From Sinotaia quadrata (taxonomy: Eukaryota; Mollusca; Gastropoda; Architaenioglossa; Viviparidae): DNA of 64,000 nt. The stretch spans positions 34,706,259 through 34,770,258 of the forward strand of contig CM054181.1 in the NCBI GenBank assembly GCA_028829895.1, read 5' to 3'. Shown here piece by piece: positions 12,873-25,100 of the stretch. The notes under the pieces were generated by a model, which saw only the letters and a list, made by a program, of their open reading frames with translations, was not told where the DNA came from and did no database searches. Position numbers and translations under genes: made by a program. Numbering within the stretch: the first letter of the stretch is position 1; each line of letters starts with the position of its first letter.

Positions 12873-13416
12873 CTACTGCTCTGGACAAATAGTCTCCCCT
12901 ACATTGTCGGTGCCTTTGATGATTTCCACAGTATATCTATACTGTTGTAGTAGTAATGACCACCCGGTCAAATGCCCAATTTGCCTTAGTCGAGTGAGCA
13001 AGGTAAGCAAGAGGTTGATGATCTGTCTGAATAACAAAATGCTTGCCATATAGGTGGGCTTGAAATTTCTGGACTGCCCAGACATTTCCGAGACATTCTG
13101 TCTCTGAAGTCGAATAATTCTGTTAGCTGCATTTAACATACGACTGGAGTAAGCTACTGGATACATAATATCGCCATGTTTCTGCATCAGTACAGCACCT
13201 AGTCCTGCATTTGTTTTGAGTATGGAATCTTCATTGAAATTAGGCAAATTGAAGGCAGGAGCTCATGACAGGCAGTCTTTCAAACTAGCAAAGCTGGCTT
13301 CACACTCCTCTCTCCAAATCACTATATCAAGTGTTCTTTTCTTTGTAAAATCAATGAGTGTTTCTTTAAAAGCAGTAGTAATACATGTAGTGATAGGTTC
13401 TTTGGGAAAATAGAAC
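12873..13416 (-). pseudogene. Ty3/gypsy-like retroelement pol remnant (RT end and RNase H)
   Basis: Read on the minus strand, the block WREECEASFASLKDCLS is followed by a stop, then APAFNLPNFNEDSILKTNAG, LGAVLMQKHGD, YPVAYSSRML, and later LTGWSLLLQQYRYTVEIIKG. This is the usual order at the RT/RNase H junction of gypsy-type LTR retrotransposons. The TD catalytic pair is TN here, there is an internal stop, and the middle has lost the expected frame. It is a decayed fragment; no LTRs or primer-binding site were identified around it. Confidence 0.85.
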
Positions 13417-13834
13417 ATCTGAATTGGAAGGCTATCTGAATAAAGTACCTAAACAACACAAAATTGCCCCATTGCTAAAAGCAGCGCTCATAGGAAATGC
13501 TCAAATCCTCCGTAAAACCTTGGATTTCCCAGAATCTTGGTAAGATCTTGGTAAGACCTTGCATCATAAACGACAGTCAACAGAAGTAAAAAATAGGATA
13601 TTAATAATAAAATAAAATAAAATAATATATTTTCACTTCACCCCAAATTAAAATGAATCCATAAATAAAAGTCGAATAAAACCATTACTAGGCATAGCGT
13701 ACTGGTCAGACCCTAATTCTTGCACCCCACCACCACCCATCCAGGAGCACCCTAAATGACCTACTCCGACGCGAAAATGGCAGAAGCCGGAAGTGGTCCC
13801 TCGTTTAATTTGAAGAAGGACTGTGAGATTCAAT

Positions 13835-14045
13835 ATTCAGTGGTTTTGTGTTTTATAAGACTGTTAAGTTTCAGTACTCAATCTATTTGCGTTTAATTGG
13901 TCTGTGAGTTTTCAGTACTCGGTGTTTTTGTGTTTTATAAGACTGAATTTCAGTACTCAGCGATTTTGTGTTTTAATGGATTGAATTTCAGTACTTAATG
14001 ATATGTGTTTTATAAGACTGTGAGTTTTCAGTACTCGGCGTGGAT
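13835..14045. repeat. About 40-bp array, locus 1 of a shared minisatellite
   Basis: About five diverged units of tgtgttttataagactgtga plus gtttcagtactcgg. The same unit forms the array in opsin B intron 2 at 25528..25830. 13420..13835 shows no coding motif. Confidence 0.85.
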
Positions 14046-14374
14046 TCAAATCTAGTTATGACATTATCAAAGGGGTGGATGTGGGTGTATTGTGGATGGA
14101 GCCACTTCTCCTTTCCTCGAAGCCTGTATAGACAGTGGGTTAGGCATCAAATTAACTTAATACAAATTATTATTATTCCATTAAACAAAATTCATTTAGT
14201 TTGTTCACCTTTGCTTAATACACATTCAGTTGACCTAACCAGACGAAATGTGTACTTAGCGCGCAAGGCTGAGCGTGCATTGCACTACGCATTACCAAGG
14301 CGACTGACCTCCCCTGAAATAAGGCTCTTAATTATTCTTAACGTCAAAGTTTCACTAACGAAGACCTTGAGATA

Positions 14375-14650
14375 CACATCGCAAATGTACAGGAAGTGCA
14401 CACGAATAACCACAAACTAATAATTCAATAAATCTACTGAAAGTGCCCGCAGACCTTAAGTAAAGTGCACAGGAATAACCACAAACTAATATCCAATAAA
14501 TCTACTGAAAGTGCCCGCAGACCTTAAGTAAAGTGTCCACATACTTAAATAAAGTGTCCACAAATCTTAAATTAAGTGCACACGAATAGCCACAAACTAA
14601 TAATCCAATAAATCTACTGAAAGTGCTCACAGATCTTAAGTAAAATGCAC
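14375..14650. repeat. About 70-bp repeat
   Basis: Three to four units with aataaccacaaactaataat and actgaaagtgcccgcagacc. 14650..15245 after it is AT-rich with nothing recognised. Confidence 0.8.
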
Positions 14651-15244
14651 TAAAATAATACCACAGTAACATATTAATTGACAGGAAATTTTAAGACTGG
14701 CAAAATATCCACTCTGCATGACCCATAAATACATAATGTACTTTTAATTTACCATGTTAATAAATTGAAAATTTTATTTAAACAAATTCGTGATTATTGT
14801 CAAATGAAGTCTTAAGTTTTGAAAGTGAAAACGAATGGTGTAAAAGATTCCAATTCTATTTATCTTTTTCTCCCACTTAATTCTCTTTAAATTTCATTAA
14901 AACAGTATCAATTGAAAAACTAAATCTTACAGAAACCTTTCATAAATCGCAATTTAAGCTTTGGCCATGCTTAAAGATATATTAATGCAGTGATATTAAA
15001 AACAAAAGATAATATACATTAAACGAAGAGTTATTTTAAAATTCTCGAAATACAGATAATAATATTACTCTAAACAAACGTCACTCATTTTCATGTCTTC
15101 ATGATTTGTATGCTTAGCACAAAATGTTCTTATTTGCTTAAATTCACGCAGCAGTTTTGTAAATCATAAAGAAAACCAAACCTTAAACAAAAGTGTTTTA
15201 TTCTCTTATTTTCCTTTCCTGTTTCAAACAGCTCTTTATTCAAC

Positions 15245-15247
<3 letters not shown>

Positions 15248-15322
<75 letters not shown>
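15248..15322. repeat. (CT)n microsatellite
   Basis: About 37 CT dinucleotides. The long frames on both strands here come from the repeat. Confidence 0.95.
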
Positions 15323-15325
<3 letters not shown>

Positions 15326-15364
15326 ACATTATTTTCTTTCTTTCTCAAAACGGTGCTATAAAGT

Positions 15365-15668
15365 CTTCAGTCCTCAGCCCTTTAAGTCTTTTCTATTCCC
15401 TATTTTCAGGACTAAGCCCTTTAAGTCTTTTCTCTTCCCTATACTTCAGGACTAAGCCCTTAAGCCTTTTCCCTTCCCTAGTCTTCAGGACTAAGCCCTT
15501 AAACCTTTTCTCTTCCCTAGTCTTCAGGACTAAGCCCTTAAACCTTTTCTTTTCCATAGTCTTCAAGACTAAGCTCTTAAACCTTTTCCCTTCCATAGTC
15601 TTCAGGACTAAAACCCTTAAACCTTTTCTCTTCCCTAGTCTTCAAGACTAATCCCTTAAACCTTTTCT
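15365..15668. repeat. 38-bp array
   Basis: About eight units of cttcaggactaagcccttaa plus accttttctcttccctagt. Confidence 0.9.
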
Positions 15669-15783
15669 CGGTCTTTACTTTTTCAAGAGATACTTTAGCA
15701 CTGAATGCTTAGTTGTTATATAATTTCAAGAAACACTTGAACTTAACATGTTGAATCTGCAGTTGGCATCAACGGACATTGAT
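15655..15783 (+). repeat. Direct duplication, left copy
   Basis: About 125 bp (cggtctttactttttcaaga ... catcaacggacattg), nearly identical to 17129..17253. Its left part merges with the 38-bp array before it. Confidence 0.85.
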
Positions 15784-15914
15784 GCTCTGGTCGTTAAATT
15801 AAAACAAAATAAAATTTATGTCTGTAAAGATTTAATATCTTCAGAAGTTTGGCTTCTGCCATTCTGACTGAAAGCTTTTTTCAGTCCATGGTGTAGTTCT
15901 TTGGTGCAGACAAA

Positions 15915-16035
15915 ATACTAGAATAGTATATATTGTTGTCTTTCTTCTTCTTATTCACTAGAATAGTGTATATTGTTGTCTTTCTTCTTCTTATTCACTA
16001 GAATAGTGTATATTGTTGTCTTTCTTTTTCTTCTT
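15915..16035. repeat. About 47-bp array
   Basis: Three units of actagaatagtgtatattgt plus tgtctttcttcttcttattc. Confidence 0.9.
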
Positions 16036-16309
16036 CACTCGTATTGATTATTACGATATAAAATTGTTTTAGAAGTTATTCCCATAACTTTTCCCACTTT
16101 AGTTTGTAGCATTATGGGTTTCTTTGTGAACAACCTTTCTACAAGTTCTAGTGAACAATATCTTCTCCGATTTCAAGAAATGCATGTCACCAATTGCCGA
16201 ATGTCGCAGTTTGTATTCATTGGTCTACCGACTGTCTTTTGACATGCAGGTTAGGTGTTCCAAAAGCGAGTGGAGTTTTTCTTCCTGCAGGAAAGTGAAT
16301 ACTACAATA

Positions 16310-16850
16310 TTGGATCAACATTACAATAAGCAACACACACTTGGATCCACAGCACAACAAGCAACACACATTTGGATCCACAGCACAAGCAACACACGTA
16401 GATCAACAGTACAACAAGCAACACACATTTGGATCTACAGTACAATAAGCAACACACACTTAAATTCACAGTACAATAAGCAACATGCGTTTAAATTAAC
16501 AGCACAATAAGCACCTCATGCTTAAATTCACAACACAATAAGCAACACACACACTTGGATCCACAATACAATAAGCAAAACACATACTTGGATCCACAAT
16601 ACAATAAGCAACACACACACTTGGATCCACAATACAATAAGCAACACACACTTGGATCTACAGCACAGCAAGTAACACACATATGGATCTACAGCGCAAC
16701 AAGCAATACATACTTGGATCTACAGCACAACAAGCAACATGTACTTGGATCAACAGTACAATAAGCAACACACAAGTTGGATCAACAGCACAATAAGCAA
16801 AAAAACACTTGGAACAAATTACAATAAACAACTCACACTTGAATAACAGC
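16310..16850. repeat. About 31-bp array
   Basis: About 17 units of acttggatccacagcacaat plus aagcaacacac. BamHI-like ggatcc recurs. Confidence 0.9.
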
Positions 16851-17128
16851 ATTTATATTTTGTGAAAGGAATCCACAATGCATCTTTGCAAATGATTCAT
16901 GCAAACCGAGTTTGCATTCTTCTGAAAATGTATAACTGTTATTTTTATCTTGCAAAATTGACCTGGTAGCCCTTAGTCAGTCAAAGTGGACATTTGAAGA
17001 AACACATCATTATTGTTTTTAAAGTAATTAAAAAGAAGGAAAAAATGTGCATTGCATTTGAATTGCATCACTTTAACTGTGATCTGAGATCATGTCTGCC
17101 AATTGCAGATTGGTTTACAATGGACTTA

Positions 17129-17253
17129 AACCTTTTCTCGGTCTTTACTTTCTCAAGAGATACTTTAGCACTGAATGCTTAGTTGCTATATAATTTCAAG
17201 AAACACTTGAACTTAACATGTTGAAGCTGCAGTTGGCCATCAACGGACATTGT
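17129..17253 (+). repeat. Direct duplication, right copy
   Basis: Same orientation as 15655..15783, about 1.47 kb away, with only a few substitutions. No LTR hallmarks, so a segmental duplication is more likely than a retroelement pair. Confidence 0.85.
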
Positions 17254-17634
17254 AATAATTTCTATAGATTGATTTACGATAGATTGAAAATAATAATTTC
17301 TATAAATTGATTTATGATAGACTGAATGTAATAATTTCTCTCAGAGAAATATTAAGACAATGTTCGCTCTTTGGTAGAGATATTTTCCACTGATTACATT
17401 TTTTCCCCGTAGAGTTGGGGATTGTCTGTTTCTGGCATTTACTCAGCTCTGGAGCGATGCATCTGCCCTATTAATAGTTAGGACATAGTTTAAGATGGCG
17501 TGCAGGTCGTAGGGTCCGCCTACGTCGCAATTAGAGATTTAAGGAAAAAATCCTATTTGATTGACATTTTCTCTAATACTTCCACAATGTTAAAGCCGTC
17601 TAGTATGCTGTACATGGTCTGGGTTTTGCTTTAA

Positions 17635-18014
17635 ATACTCTAGAATCTAAATTGTTTAATGTAATCTACAATAGAATCTAAATGTAATCTACAATAGAGT
17701 CTAACTGTAGAAACAGTCTAGATATCATAGTATCTTCAGGGTATTTCTAGCTTTAGCTTGTGTCCAACTGTAACTTTAGTCTTATGTCTAACTATAGATT
17801 TAATCTAAATATTAAGTGTAGATTTAGTTACGGTTCAAATTTAGCTTTAGTTTAACTATAGATTTAACCTAGATTTAACTGTAATTTAGTTAGGGGCTTA
17901 CTGTAGATTTAATGTAGATGGTTTAATTAGAAAAAGATACAGTTTTACTGTAGATTTAGTCTAGAGTCTAATAGTAGATTTCCCCCTGGTTCTAAATGTG
18001 GATATAGTCTAGGC
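17635..18014. repeat. 24-bp array, diverged left part
   Basis: Degenerate tgtagatttagtctagggtc units up to the MITE insertion point. Confidence 0.75.
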
Positions 18015-18159
18015 CAGGGTTTCTCAACCGGGATTCCGTGACCGGTCTCTAGGGGTTCCCCGAGAGTTCGTGGTTGACAAAATAAACATCGTAGATATAA
18101 TAGTTTGTGTTCAGGGGTTCAAAGGTCACTCCAGAATGAAAATGTTGAGAAAAGCGCTG
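18015..18159. mobile_element. hAT-like MITE inserted in a minisatellite
   Basis: About 145 bp. The left end is cagggtttctcaac and the right end gttgagaaaagcgctg, imperfect inverted repeats of the CAGGG(T)TTCTCAACC type known from hAT/Charlie-like elements. It is flanked by near-identical 8-bp sequences, gtctaggc (18007..18014) and gtcgaggg (18160..18167), both close to the host-array motif gtctaggg. The 24-bp array resumes immediately after it. No coding capacity. Confidence 0.75.
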
Positions 18160-18655
18160 GTCGAGGGTCTAATTGTAGATGTAGTCTAGGGTCTAACAGT
18201 AGATGTAGTCTAGGGTCTAACAGTAGATGTAGTCTAGGGTCTAATTGTAGATGTAGTCTAGGGTCTAACTGTAGATGTAGTCTAGGGTCTAACTGTAGAT
18301 GTAGTCTAGGGTCTAATTGTAGATGTAGTCTAGGGTCTAACTGTAGATGTACTTAAAGGTCTAACTGTAGATATACTTAATGGTCTAACTGTAGATGCGA
18401 GTCTGCGTTGAATGGCTAGAGAGTGGGGTGAAGACGCGCGTACACGACATTGAATGGCTAGAGAGTGGGGTAAAGACGCGCGTACACGTACGTACATACA
18501 TAAACACACGCGAGTCTGCGTTGAATAGCTAGAGAGTGGAGTAAAGACACGCGCGCGCGCACACACACATAAACACACGCGAGTCTGCGTTGAATGGCTA
18601 GAGAGTGGAGTAAAGACACGCGCGCGCGCACACACACATAAACACACGCGCACAC
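18160..18655. repeat. 24-bp array, homogeneous right part, and adjacent array
   Basis: 18160..18395 has about nine units of tgtagatgtagtctagggtc. 18395..18655 has about four larger units (gaatggctagagagtggggt) with internal (CG/CA)n. Frames here are repeat-derived. Confidence 0.9.
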
Positions 18656-20560
18656 ACTACAATACATTTATTAACAAGTGAATATGTGCTGGAAATGAGT
18701 TCGATTACAAAAAATAGGACAGGTTGGGCCATATGCGCATGCTCTGTCATCATTCAGTGGCGTAGTTAGGGTTGGAGGAGAATGCGCGTGCAATGGAGAC
18801 AGGCATGACGCCACTCACAATTCATTCATGCGTTTCGTCACCCAGTTTCGCAAAAAGCTGACAGAAACTTCGTAAGTGAAAATGCAAATGAGGCTGAATC
18901 AATATATATGCTCTAAACGACGAAAAATCTAGAAAATTTTTGTCAACCATTTTTTCCTTCAGCTCTCCACAGGTCTGTGTTGCTCTATCATTTCTCCACA
19001 ACACTTGGGTTTCATTTCACCACAAACTTGAAATAGTTGACATGACTTTACATCTTTCCATTCACTGGTGGTTTATTTCAAATTAATTTCTTCTTTAAAT
19101 TTTCTTAAAAGTAATTCTGAAATAATCCAAGTATTGCGGATATATTCATAGTATGTGTTTGGACTGAGATGTAAACCTGTGGGATGTCATCTGTTGAACG
19201 CAATCCTTGTACATGTCAAAGGGCAACCTGGGACTTTTGCTAGTCTGAAGACATGAATGATATACATGATATACAGCATGAGGACAGCCAGTAAATACTA
19301 TAGAGTTTGATGCTATCATGGAATGTTATACAGTATAGTATTCTGTGACTACTTCAGAGTTTGATGACAACTATGACAACATGGAATGTTATATAGTATA
19401 GTAGTCTGTGACTACTTCAGAGTTTGATGACAACATGGAATGTTATACATTATAGTAGCCTGTGACTACTTCAGAGTTTGATGACAGCATGGAATGTTAT
19501 ACATTATAGTAGCCTGTGACTACTTCAGAGTTTGATGACAGCATGGAATGTTAAACAATATAAGGACATTCTGGGAGCTTCTTAAAACCGCCTAGGTTTA
19601 CTATAAAGTATAAAACAGCTTTGAGTGTCAAATACTGAGAGAACAATCTATGGTATTAAAAACAATCAAAGCGTAACGACAGCTTTGAATAAATGTACAT
19701 GAATTATGCAACGTGAGTACACTCTATGGTTTAATAAGGTGTGAGTACACTCTATGGTACTATAAGATATGAGCAATCCTGGGACTACGATAATGTTTGA
19801 CAGTTTAGAGCCTACACTGTCTGACGACAGTCCGAGGCTGCTCAAAACTCATTTCTACTTAAGTGTGAGGACAAGTGTGAGGACATCGATACGGTATGAC
19901 GACGGTCGGGTCACTCTAAAATATGAGAGAGTCGTGACTACTATAGATTAGGACAGTTGTGACTATTATAGAATAGGACAGTCGTGGCTACTATTGAATA
20001 GGACAATTCGTGGCTACTATAGAATAGAACAGTCATGGCTATGAGTAGGACAGTCGTGGCTACTATAGAATAGAACAGTCATGGCTATGAGTAGGATAGT
20101 CGTGTCTACTTTAGAATAGGACAGTCGTGGCTACTTTAGAATAGGACAGTCGTGGCTACTATAGAATAGGACAGTCGTGTCTACTATAGAATAGGATAGT
20201 CGTGGCTACTTTAGAATAGGAAGGTCGTGGCTACTATTTAATAGGATAGTCAAGGGCTACTAAGAAAACGGTCTGGGTCGACCATAAAAAATGAAGTTTT
20301 AAAACAGTCTAGGTGATTATAATGTCTGAGAAAAACTTGGAACCACTATGATATGTGAAAACAACCGAAACTGCTTGGACAGTCCGGCACAACTGTAAAC
20401 TTTGAGGACACTGTGGCAGTGCTGTAAACTGATGACATTCTGACACTGCTGTAAACTGTGAGGACAGTCTGACACTATTGTAAAGTGTGATGGCATTCTG
20501 GCCTTGCTATAAACTATGAGGACATTCTGACTGCTGTACACTGAGGACATCTGTAGCCTC
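18655..20560. repeat. Intergenic with several arrays
   Basis: 19290..19560 has about four units of about 63 bp (cttcagagtttgatgacaac). 19920..20260 has about 12 units of 25 bp (gtcgtggctactatagaata). 20385..20560 has degenerate actgctgtaaactgtgagga units. 18655..19290 shows nothing recognised. Confidence 0.8.
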
Positions 20561-22075
20561 TGTATGCTTTGCTCAGCTTAAAGTTAGTATAATGAGTAAA
20601 GACTCCATGCAGATATTAAATAATGCGGGCACAAACAGGATTCAATACATTGTATAGAAATCTGCTTGAAATGCTATATATTTATCTTTTAATTTATAAT
20701 ATTTACTGTTACATTTACTTATACACTTAACGAACATCGTGGGTAGTAAGTTGTAAATCAAAAACAGTAGCATCAAGTATTATACATACATTATAACAAA
20801 TAATGTTTTGAACGTTATTGTCTTTAATTAACTAGTAAATAATTTACAAAGAAACATGCTTTAATAGTACAATTGTCGAAAATTACCACAAAGAAATCTA
20901 AGATCAAGAAGTAGAGGAACTGACACCGAATGAGAAATGAGTCAAAAGAGGTAAATAGTCCAGTAAACTATATTGCTGCTGTTTGTGAGAACGGGACTGA
21001 AACTAAATATAGGACAATTTCAGTTAACAGAATCTGAATATATGTAAGTTTATTTAATTAAACTTTAAAATAGGCCAAGTTCATTTAATGGAACTATTTA
21101 TATGCCAGATTAAGTTAATCAAAACTAAAATAATATAGATTATGTTGTGTTGAATTTGAGACTAAATATCAACCAATTTAATTTAATCAAGACTAAATAT
21201 AAGCAAATTTAATTTAATCAAGACTAAATAGAAGCAAATTTAATTTAATCAAGATCAAAATAAAAAAAAAAGTTAATTTAAGCAAGAATGAATACACACC
21301 AAGTTAATTTAAGCAAGACTAAATATAGGTCAAATTATTGTAATGAAGACTAAATATAGGCCATGGTATTATAATTAAAATATAGGTTAATGTCATATAA
21401 TCAAGACTATAATATAAACCAAGTATATGAAATGTAGTCTCAGTTAATTAAATGAAGATTATATATAGGCCAAATAATTTTAATTATGTATATTGTAGTT
21501 TAAGTTAATTTAATCAAGTCTAAATATATGCTCTGTTATTGTGATCAAGACTAAATATAGATCATGGTATTGTAATCAAGACTAAATATAGATCATGGTA
21601 CTGTAATCAAGACTAAATATAGATCATGGTACTGTAATCAAGACTAAATATAGATCATGGTACTGTAATCAAGACTAATTATAGATCATGGTATTGTAAT
21701 CAAGACTAAATATAGATCATGGTATTATAATCAGAACTAAATATAGATCATGATATTGTAATTAAGATTAAATAAGGGTGATTGTATATAATCAAGTGTA
21801 AATATAGGCCATTTTATTGTAATCAAGGATAAATATATATCCTATAATAAATAATATAATAAATGTCCTATAATCAAGTCTAAAATATAAACCAAGTATA
21901 TTTAATTAATTCTAAATGTAATGTAGTGTAAGCTTAATTAATGAGGACACAAATATAGGCCAGGTATATTTAATTTAACTAAGTTAATTTAATCAAGAGT
22001 AAATATAGGCCAATTAATTTAATAAAAAATAAGTATTGGACTTTTATTTAATCAGAATTAAACTAGGGCCAAGTT
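20560..22075. repeat. Array reaching the opsin B start codon
   Basis: From about 21000, diverged units of about 30 bp (aatcaagactaaatatagat plus catggtattgt), most regular at 21540..21760. Degenerate units run to within about 20 nt of the ATG at 22084, so the presumed 5' UTR and proximal promoter are repeat-derived. No TATA box is assigned. Confidence 0.75.
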
Positions 22076-22083
22076 GTTGAGAC

Positions 22084-22198
22084 ATGGCGACTGCAGGCTT
22101 CAACGCGTCAGATCCCTGGCCGGAGCCGCCATTGAACAACACCGAACCTCTTAGTAGTGGCAGTTATATTGCGTGTGGAATATATCTTTCAGCAGTTG
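22084..22198 (+). CDS. Opsin B exon 1 (N-terminus and start of TM1)
   Basis: Encodes MATAGFNASDPWPEPP through IACGIYLSAV plus the first base of a glycine codon. The donor is gtaagt. Too short for a simple ORF search, but its frame and phase join exactly to exon 2 to complete TM1. Confidence 0.88.
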
Positions 22199-25100
22199 GT
22201 AAGTATTAAGTTTGACACTTTCTCCATAAGTGATTTCTTATTCATGTGTTTCGATTTACTGACTGACTATCTGGTGCACGATTAGTGAGTTAATGTTATG
22301 ATTGACTATCTGGTGCACGAATAGTGAGTTAATGATTTGACTGGCTATTTGGTGCACGAATAGTGAGTTAATGTTATGACTGACTATCTGGTGTACGATT
22401 AGTGAGTTAGTTATGATTGACTATCTGGTGCACGAATAGTGAGTTAATGTTATGACTGACTATCTGGTGCACGATTAGTGAGTTAATGTTATGACTGACT
22501 GGCTGGCATATGAACGAGTACAGAGTTCTAAGAACTATGTCGATATATTACATGTTGTTTTTTTCATATAAAATCCTGAAAGGCTGAGATTCTTGATAAA
22601 GCTTTATGTGATTTCCTTAAAAATTAAAAAGAGAAAAAGAATCCTGATAAGTAATTATATATGTTAATTTAGTGCGATGTGTAAACACTCTCGTCTTCAT
22701 TTATCGGATTCAGAGCTACATACAAGTAGAAAGAGCAAAGTAATCTAATTTTATAAAGTGTAATTTAAATAAAATAATAAATAATTATGACTTTTTTCAA
22801 GGTATTGTGCTAATCAAAGCATATGGCAATTTAAAACAAATTTACAAATCATAACGAATTTGGGCCAAATTCTAATACCATTGTGATTGGGGAATATATT
22901 TATTCTATTACTTGCATTTTAAAGTCATAATGCTTGAGATAGACACTGACTCTATTACTTGCATTCTAAAGTCATCATGCTTGAGATAGACACTGACTAT
23001 TACTTGCATTCTAATACCACGTGCTTAGTTTAGAGCTATATTTGGTATTTAAATAGTCATTTTAACTATTAGTTAATGTTTGAGAATTATAATGCCATCT
23101 GAGCCATCAGGAATACACAATGCTATGTGTAGCCAATTCCATCAGAAAGTTAATATATCAGATTGAATTGAACGGTTACATTAGAAAATAGCAGATTGTT
23201 ACTTATCAGTATTGTCAGGCGAACAGTAAGTTACTTACTTTTCAGTGATGTCAAGAAACAATATGTTATTATTTATCAGTGTTGTCATGTAAACAATATA
23301 TTACTTGATTATCAGTGTTGTCACTGTCTGTTTCTTTTATCATCAGCTTCTAACAGGGCAAATGCTACCTCTCATTCAATCCGTAATCTCTTATCACTTT
23401 CCTTTCTTTCTTTTCTTTATCTTTCTTTTTTTACTTCTAGTTCTTCTCTTTCACATTATCTTCTTTTTTAATATGCAATCTTTTCTCTTCAATCTGTGAT
23501 ATTTTCTCACTTTCATTCTGTTTTATTTCTAGTTCTTCTCTTCCCTTCACATAGCTTATAGCATTGTCTATAGCTTTGCGACCACAAAGACCTAAATCAC
23601 TAGCTTCTTCTTTCCCTGCCTGTATCCATCTCTTTCTATTTCCTTCAAAATCTTCCATTTTTCAAGAATCACAAGCACTATCACGGTCACGTGACTAGCT
23701 GATTGGTGAGTCACCTGATTTTACAAATATCTCTGAACTAGTGGTCACTTGAAAATATTAATGAAGAGCACTAAATATCTCTGAATTAGCGGTCACTTGA
23801 AAATACTCATCAAGAACACTAAATATCTCTGAACTTGTGGTCCGCCCAGGTAAGTCAAGGCAACAAAACAGGTTCCCTTGATTGGCCATTATGACCAGGT
23901 TACCTTGATCTGCCATTATGACCGGGTTCCATTGATTTGCCATTATGACCGGGTTACCTTGATTTGCCATTATGACCAGGTTTCCATGATCGACCATTAT
24001 TATCAGGTTCCCTTTGATTACAGGTACTGGTGCCACAGTCTGCAATGCATTAACTCTGGTGATGTTCTTGCGTCACAAAGCACTACGCAAAAAGCCTCAC
24101 AATCTGCTCCTCATCAACCTGGCCACTGCCGACATGGGTATTAGCATCTTCGGCTATCCTCTCACCACCGCCTCCTTCTTCGCCCAGCGATGGCTGTGGG
24201 GGTCCATCGGGTGCCAGATGCAAGGCTTTGTCACCTTCTGTTTGGCAGTCACATCCATGCTGACACTGACAGTCATTAGTGTCTACCGCTACATAGCTTT
24301 GTGCAAGCCCCAGTACAGTAAGTAGGTCTCTGTCTACCACAAGTAGTCTGTCACATGCGTGGTTATTTTAACGAACCTGTCATAGCATTAATTAACTGAA
24401 TTATTAATTATGAATTTGGTTTTAAATGTTGTTAACAGCTTCATGGCCAAATCTACTCTTACAGCCACGATATTAAATTTTCCTGCTTACATTATGAGAC
24501 AATCGTTCACCACAGTGACAAGTAAATTAGTTGACGTTGCTATCTAGGAGTGGCTTTACCCCCCCCCCTCTTAATTAATTAACAATCACTCACATACAGC
24601 TTTCCCCCAGCTGATCCCCATTAACATTCATTCCAAAAAATTAATTAAGCTATGGAATAATTTACCAAAAATGTAATAATGAGAACAATAAAAGGAAAAA
24701 TAATTTTGAACAAGTTTACTGTCCTACATGTCCCAAAGAGTCAATGAATGTGTTCATAATAACAGATTGCAATTTGCAAGTGGCTTTGAGGTATTGTACT
24801 TAACTCCTTCCCTCAGTAATGGCAAACAGTTTGATTGGGCACTTGGAATCTGTATTCACACAGTCTCCTTCCTTCTGGTAAGAGACTACGTGTCACAAAC
24901 GGGATTTCTGTATTGAGTTGAACTTTGGATCAAATCCACATTGGAAAGAAAAAAAGGACCCAGCTGCATACGATAACATTTTCCTTTGTGTGTGATAAAT
25001 ATTAGGCATGTGATGACAGTGGAGTGAAAATGTCCCTTCACAATCGCGCTACTTAATAATGTGTATGCAAACTTACAATTCCAAAGAATTTCTGTCATTA

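Noticed and set aside
15130..15651. Ser/Leu and Arg/Glu repeat frames
   Set aside because: Translation of the (CT)n microsatellite and the 38-bp array beside it.
15655..17253. 125-bp direct repeats as a pair of LTRs
   Set aside because: No TG...CA ends, primer-binding site or coding remnant between them.
23838..23856. Perfect-looking donor cccag-gtaagt in opsin B intron 1
   Set aside because: No open exon with an acceptor or start codon before it in a frame that fits opsin B.
24014..24023. Methionine a few codons before opsin B exon 2 as a start codon
   Set aside because: Exon 1 at 22084 joins in phase and supplies the glycosylated N-terminus and start of TM1, so the ATG lies in the intron.
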